Assembly (NCBI GenBank): GCA_002335385.1
Contig: DCVK01000049.1
Location: forward strand, 1 to 8,396
Direction: 5' to 3'
Origin: Candidatus Aminicenantes bacterium UBA2190
GTDB taxonomy: Bacteria > Acidobacteriota > Aminicenantia > UBA2199
Length of the DNA stretch: 8,396 nucleotides
Shown here: positions 5,685-8,396 of the stretch, piece by piece
Numbering within the stretch: the stretch's first letter is position 1
How the letters are laid out: every line of letters starts with the position of its first letter
Notes under the pieces: generated by a model
Seen by the model: the letters and a program-made list of their open reading frames with translations, nothing else
Database searches by the model: none
What the model was told of the DNA's origin: nothing
Position numbers and translations under genes: made by a program

Positions 5685-6606
5685 CCTGCGCGGCGCCTAC
5701 GGCCAGACGCTGCTGAAGCTGGGGCGCGAGAATCCCGACCTGGTCGTCCTCGACGCCGACCTGGCCAAGTCCACCCAGACGCAGGTCTTCGCCAGGGAAT
5801 TTCCCGGCCGCTTCATCGACATGGGCCTGGCGGAACAGGACATGGTCTCCACGGCGGCCGGCATCGCCCTCACCGGCAAGACCGTGTTCGCCAGCTCCTT
5901 CTGCGCCTTCCTCATCGGCCGCGCCTTCGACCAGGTGCGCCAATCGGTCTGCTACAACCGCGCCAACGTCAAGCTGGTCGGCACCCACGCCGGGCTGGGC
6001 GTGGGCGAGGACGGCGCCACCCACCAGGCGCTGGAGGACGTCGCCCTGGCGCGCACCCTGCCCGGCCTGACCGTGATCGTCCCGGCCGACGCCGTCGAGA
6101 CGGCGCTGGCCGTCGAGTACGCCGCCGCCGCGCCGGGGCCGTTCTTCATCCGCCTGACGCGGGGCAGCCTGCCGACCCTTTTCCCGGCCGGGCACCGTTT
6201 CGAGCCGGGGCGCGCTCCCCTGCTGCGCGACGGCGACGCCATCGCGCTGGTGGCCATGGGCGCGATGGTCGAGAAGGCGCTGCAGGCCTCCGAACTGCTG
6301 GCGGCCCGGGGCATTTCGGCCGCGGTCGTCAATTTCTCCAGCCTGCAGCCGCTGGACGGCGACACCCTGCTGCGCCTCGCCCGCAAAACCGGCCATGTGC
6401 TCACCGTCGAGGACCACTCGGTCCGCGGCGGCCTGGGCGGCGCCTGCGCCGAATTCCTGGCCCAGCACCACCCCGTCCCCATGACCCTCATGGGCATGGA
6501 CGGCCGGTTCGGCCGCTCGGGCAAGCCCGATGACCTCTACGCCCATTTCCAGCTGACCGCAGCCGACATCGCCGCCGCCGGCGCCCGCCTGCTCTGCCGG
6601 CCGTGA
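5671..6606 (+). CDS. Transketolase, C-terminal (pyrimidine-binding) subunit
   Basis: 311-aa partner of the preceding gene (COG3958 type). The pyrimidine-binding domain spans about 1-165 and includes the catalytic Glu55 in GLAEQDMVSTAAG, which activates the thiamine ring. THAGLGVGEDGATHQALED (105-123) carries His106, Asp114 and His118 of the active-site segment. The transketolase C-terminal domain follows (about 180-305). Together the two proteins equal one normal transketolase of about 590 aa, slightly short of the E. coli enzyme, as is usual for split versions. The start overlaps the upstream gene by 14 nt. The stop overlaps the GTG of ftsE (GTGA), giving a 4-nt coupled junction. A DXP synthase-like or pyruvate dehydrogenase E1-beta-like enzyme is the structural alternative, but neither pairs with such an N-terminal half. 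Confidence 0.92.
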   Translation: MTLDSLRGAYGQTLLKLGRENPDLVVLDADLAKSTQTQVFAREFPGRFIDMGLAEQDMVSTAAGIALTGKTVFASSFCAFLIGRAFDQVRQSVCYNRANVKLVGTHAGLGVGEDGATHQALEDVALARTLPGLTVIVPADAVETALAVEYAAAAPGPFFIRLTRGSLPTLFPAGHRFEPGRAPLLRDGDAIALVAMGAMVEKALQASELLAARGISAAVVNFSSLQPLDGDTLLRLARKTGHVLTVEDHSVRGGLGGACAEFLAQHHPVPMTLMGMDGRFGRSGKPDDLYAHFQLTAADIAAAGARLLCRP

Positions 6607-7277
6607 TCCAGTTCTTCCACGTCTACAAGCAGTATTTCCGCAGCAACGAGGCCCTGAGCGACATCAACCTCGCCATCGGGCGCGGCGAGTTCATCTTCCT
6701 CACCGGCGCCTCGGGCGCCGGCAAGTCGACCCTGCTCAAGCTGATCTACAAGGAGGAGGAGCCCAGCAAGGGGCAGATCCTCATCGACTCGGTCAACAGC
6801 ACGCTCATCCCCCCGAAGCGGCTGTACCGCCTGCGCCGGCAGATCGGCATCGTCTTCCAGGACTTCAAGCTGCTGATGAACCGCACCGTGCAGGAGAACG
6901 TGGCCGTGCCGCTGCTGGTGCGCGGCGAGAAGCGGGCGGCGCTCGAGAACAAGGTCAACAGCACCCTGGCCCTGGTCGGCCTGAGCCACCGCAAGCGCTA
7001 CCTGACCTCCCACATCTCCGGCGGCGAACAGCAGCGGGTGGCCATCGCCCGCGCCGTCATCGGCAACCCCAAGATCCTCATCGCCGACGAGCCGACGGGC
7101 AACCTGGACACCGAGCTTTCCATCGAGATCGTCCGCATCTTCGAGAAGATCAACGCCAGCGGCATCACCGTCATCATCGCCACCCACGACCTCAATCTGA
7201 TCAATCTCTTCCCCAAGCGCATCATCAAGCTGGACAAGGGGCAGCTGGTCCTGGACCGCCCCTGCGAGGCGGGCTGA
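6603..7277 (+). CDS. ftsE: Cell division ATP-binding protein FtsE
   Basis: 224-aa ABC ATPase that, with FtsX, forms the inner-membrane complex switching on peptidoglycan hydrolases at the division site. Motifs: Walker A GASGAGKS (35-42), Q-loop Gln86 in VFQDFKLL, signature ISGGEQQ (138-144; Ile replaces the usual Leu), Walker B ILIADEP (158-164), D-loop NLD (167-169) and H-loop His195 in ATHD. The length matches the family (about 220-230). The start is GTG 6603, overlapping the upstream TGA as GTGA; no strong Shine-Dalgarno is visible, so initiation probably relies on coupling. Related lipoprotein exporter ATPases (LolD/MacB) share these motifs, but the FtsX partner immediately downstream decides the call. 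Confidence 0.94.
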   Translation: MIQFFHVYKQYFRSNEALSDINLAIGRGEFIFLTGASGAGKSTLLKLIYKEEEPSKGQILIDSVNSTLIPPKRLYRLRRQIGIVFQDFKLLMNRTVQENVAVPLLVRGEKRAALENKVNSTLALVGLSHRKRYLTSHISGGEQQRVAIARAVIGNPKILIADEPTGNLDTELSIEIVRIFEKINASGITVIIATHDLNLINLFPKRIIKLDKGQLVLDRPCEAG

Positions 7278-7279
7278 CC

Positions 7280-8182
7280 GTGCGCTTCACGCTGCGGGCG
7301 CTGCAGCAGGCCATGGGCAACATCCTGCGCAACAAGTCGGTCAACTTCCTCTGCCTGGGGATCATCGCCTTCACGCTGCTGGTGCCGGGCATCTTTGGCT
7401 TCATCTCCTTCCACCTCGACCGCTACATCAGCCGCCTGAGCGAGAACATCGAGGCCATCTTCTATGTCCGCGACGGCGCCCCCGCGGCCGGCGTCGAGAC
7501 GCTGATGCGGCGCATCGAGGGCAGCCTGCTGGTCAAGGAGGTCGGCTTCACCTCCCGCGAGCAGGCGCGCACGGACTTCGCCCGCGAATTCCCCGAGCTG
7601 GGCTACATCCTGGCCGAGTTCAGCGACTCGCCCTTCCCGGCGTCGGTCCGCGCCCGTTTCCACTCCGACGCCAGCGGCATCGTGCCCATCGAGTCGTTCA
7701 TCCGCGACATGCGCAGAAGCCCCCTGGTCGAGAGCGTGCAACTCAACATGGACTGGGCGCGCAAGATCGCCAACATCAAGAAGTTCGCCCAGTTCGCTGG
7801 CCTGTTCCTGAGCACCATCCTGCTCATCGTCTCCGCCTTCATCATCTTCAACGTGGTGAAGCTCAACATCTTCTACCGCCGGGAGGAGATCACCATCCTG
7901 CGCCTGGTCGGCGCCACCGACGCCTACATCAAGGTCCCCTTCCTGCTCGAGGGGCTGATCCTGGGGTCGCTGGGCGGGCTGCTGGCCTGCGGGCTGCTGT
8001 TCGTCGCCGTCAAGGCCTTCCCGCTGTACGCCGGCTTCGTCTATCAGGTCGTCCGGCAGCTGATCAACTTCCGCGAGCTGCCGCCGCGTCTCTTCTGGCA
8101 GCTGGTCGCCACCGGAGCCGGGATCGGATTGCTCTCTTCCTTCATCTCGCTGCGCAGGTTCATCAGGCACACGCCGGGATGA
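7280..8182 (+). CDS. ftsX: Cell division permease-like protein FtsX
   Basis: 300-aa inner-membrane partner of FtsE with the FtsX layout: a cytoplasmic N-terminus, TM1 (about 22-45), an extracytoplasmic domain of about 125 residues (46-170), then TM2 (172-195), TM3 (219-245) and TM4 (271-291). The cytoplasmic segment after TM2 contains REEITILRLVGAT (201-213), the conserved FtsX motif preceding TM3. The extracytoplasmic domain is where FtsX recruits its hydrolase activator (EnvC or an M23 peptidase in studied species); no such partner gene is in the window, and the sequence downstream is a repeat. The start is GTG 7280, two nt after the ftsE stop, so the genes are coupled. The last gene of the block. 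Confidence 0.94.
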   Translation: MRFTLRALQQAMGNILRNKSVNFLCLGIIAFTLLVPGIFGFISFHLDRYISRLSENIEAIFYVRDGAPAAGVETLMRRIEGSLLVKEVGFTSREQARTDFAREFPELGYILAEFSDSPFPASVRARFHSDASGIVPIESFIRDMRRSPLVESVQLNMDWARKIANIKKFAQFAGLFLSTILLIVSAFIIFNVVKLNIFYRREEITILRLVGATDAYIKVPFLLEGLILGSLGGLLACGLLFVAVKAFPLYAGFVYQVVRQLINFRELPPRLFWQLVATGAGIGLLSSFISLRRFIRHTPG

Positions 8183-8193
8183 CGGTTGACGGT

Positions 8194-8222
8194 AAGACTA
8201 AAGAGGCAATAGGAAGACTAAA
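8194..8222. repeat. Short direct repeat
   Basis: AAGACTAAA occurs at 8194-8202 and again at 8214-8222, 20 bp apart, between the ftsX stop and the AT-rich inverted repeat. It may be part of that element's edge; it is too short to say more. Confidence 0.35.
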
Positions 8223-8378
8223 ATTCCAAATCCCAAGCACCAAATTCCAAACAAAAACCAAGCTCCAAATTCCAAATTCCAAACGAAAGCTCCTTTCAAT
8301 GGCATTTTCTTCGTTTTGGTCATTTGAATTTGGAATTTGGAATTTGTTTGTTATTTGGAATTTGTGATTTGGAATCAC
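8220..8378. repeat. AT-rich imperfect inverted-repeat element
   Basis: The left arm carries AAATTCCAAA at 8221, 8242, 8267 and 8274. The right arm carries the complement TTTGGAATTT at 8329, 8336 and 8354, with a partial copy at 8368. The inner stem CCAAACGAAAG (8279-8289) pairs imperfectly with CTTCGTTTTGG (8309-8319), so the whole can fold as a long hairpin. Composition is strongly AT-rich against a GC-rich background. Both strands are open for 60-70 codons, but the predicted peptides are simple repeats (NSN, FQIPN, FGIWN patterns) and have no convincing start, so I treat them as non-coding. I have an impression of similar AT-rich repeats between genes in other environmental genomes, but cannot verify it here. 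It could serve as a transcription end or be a dispersed non-autonomous repeat. The remaining bases to the window end (8379-8396) show nothing. Confidence 0.7.
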
Positions 8379-8396
8379 TACTGTCCTAATAAAGTT

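Noticed and set aside
4854..6606. Frameshifted single transketolase gene
   Set aside because: The junction has a proper stop, a Shine-Dalgarno and an ATG with a 14-nt overlap, and split transketolases with this domain boundary are a known normal form.
6998..8170. 390-codon minus-strand frame opposite ftsE/ftsX
   Set aside because: Both plus-strand genes carry full family motifs; the antisense product is Gln/Asp/Glu/Gly-rich junk.
8221..8375. CRISPR array
   Set aside because: Units are about 10 bp, irregularly spaced, inverted in the second half and partly overlapping; there are no spacers of constant size and no cas genes.
8163..8378. Small open frames on both strands in the AT-rich repeat (71 and 62 codons)
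   Set aside because: Their sequences are read-outs of the repeated decamer on either strand, with no plausible ribosome binding site or family.

Overview
The window is a GC-rich bacterial chromosome segment with a fully bacterial gene set. It has TTGACA/TATAAT-type promoters, Shine-Dalgarno sequences inside operons, FtsEX, type IV pilus ATPases and an outer-membrane beta-barrel protein, so it comes from a diderm. The lineage cannot be fixed from sequence alone. A split transketolase, a PilB/PilT pair, a PorV/TraF-like barrel and an AT-rich inverted-repeat element in a GC-rich background would fit an uncultured group such as Aminicenantes/Acidobacteriota or a deltaproteobacterial relative. This is a low-confidence impression.

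Minus-strand block (1-3914). Reading leftwards from the centre: a promoter, an outer-membrane barrel protein with a signal peptide, a second strong promoter, pilB (pilus extension ATPase) and pilT (retraction ATPase, running off the left edge). PilB and PilT are the opposing motors of a type IV pilus. The barrel protein lies just upstream in the same orientation but is not a secretin.

Centre (3905-4005). A divergent intergenic region of about 100 bp carries back-to-back promoters, both with exact TTGACA -35 boxes, and a GC-rich inverted repeat between them.

Plus-strand block (3965-8182). One promoter sits just before a tRNA with anticodon CAT. Then come, with gaps of 26, 26, -14, -4 and +2 nt, a coiled-coil/zinc-ribbon protein, the two halves of a split transketolase, ftsE and ftsX. 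No other promoter or terminator is visible, so this looks like one transcription unit of about 4.2 kb that starts with a tRNA and ends with the cell-division FtsEX complex.

Right edge (8183-8396). There is no gene here. An AT-rich imperfect inverted repeat is built from copies of AAATTCCAAA and their complement, sharply different in composition from the rest.

All protein families are recognisable, and I see no clearly new system. The points most worth a second look are: (i) both minus-strand promoters have their -10 hexamer exactly 7 nt from the start codon, with no Shine-Dalgarno, which predicts leaderless mRNAs, while the internal genes have good Shine-Dalgarno sites; (ii) a perfect 15-bp palindrome covers the pilB start codon and abuts its -10 box; (iii) the tRNA-led operon; (iv) a hairpin around the stop codon of the zinc-ribbon gene; (v) the AT-rich inverted repeat.
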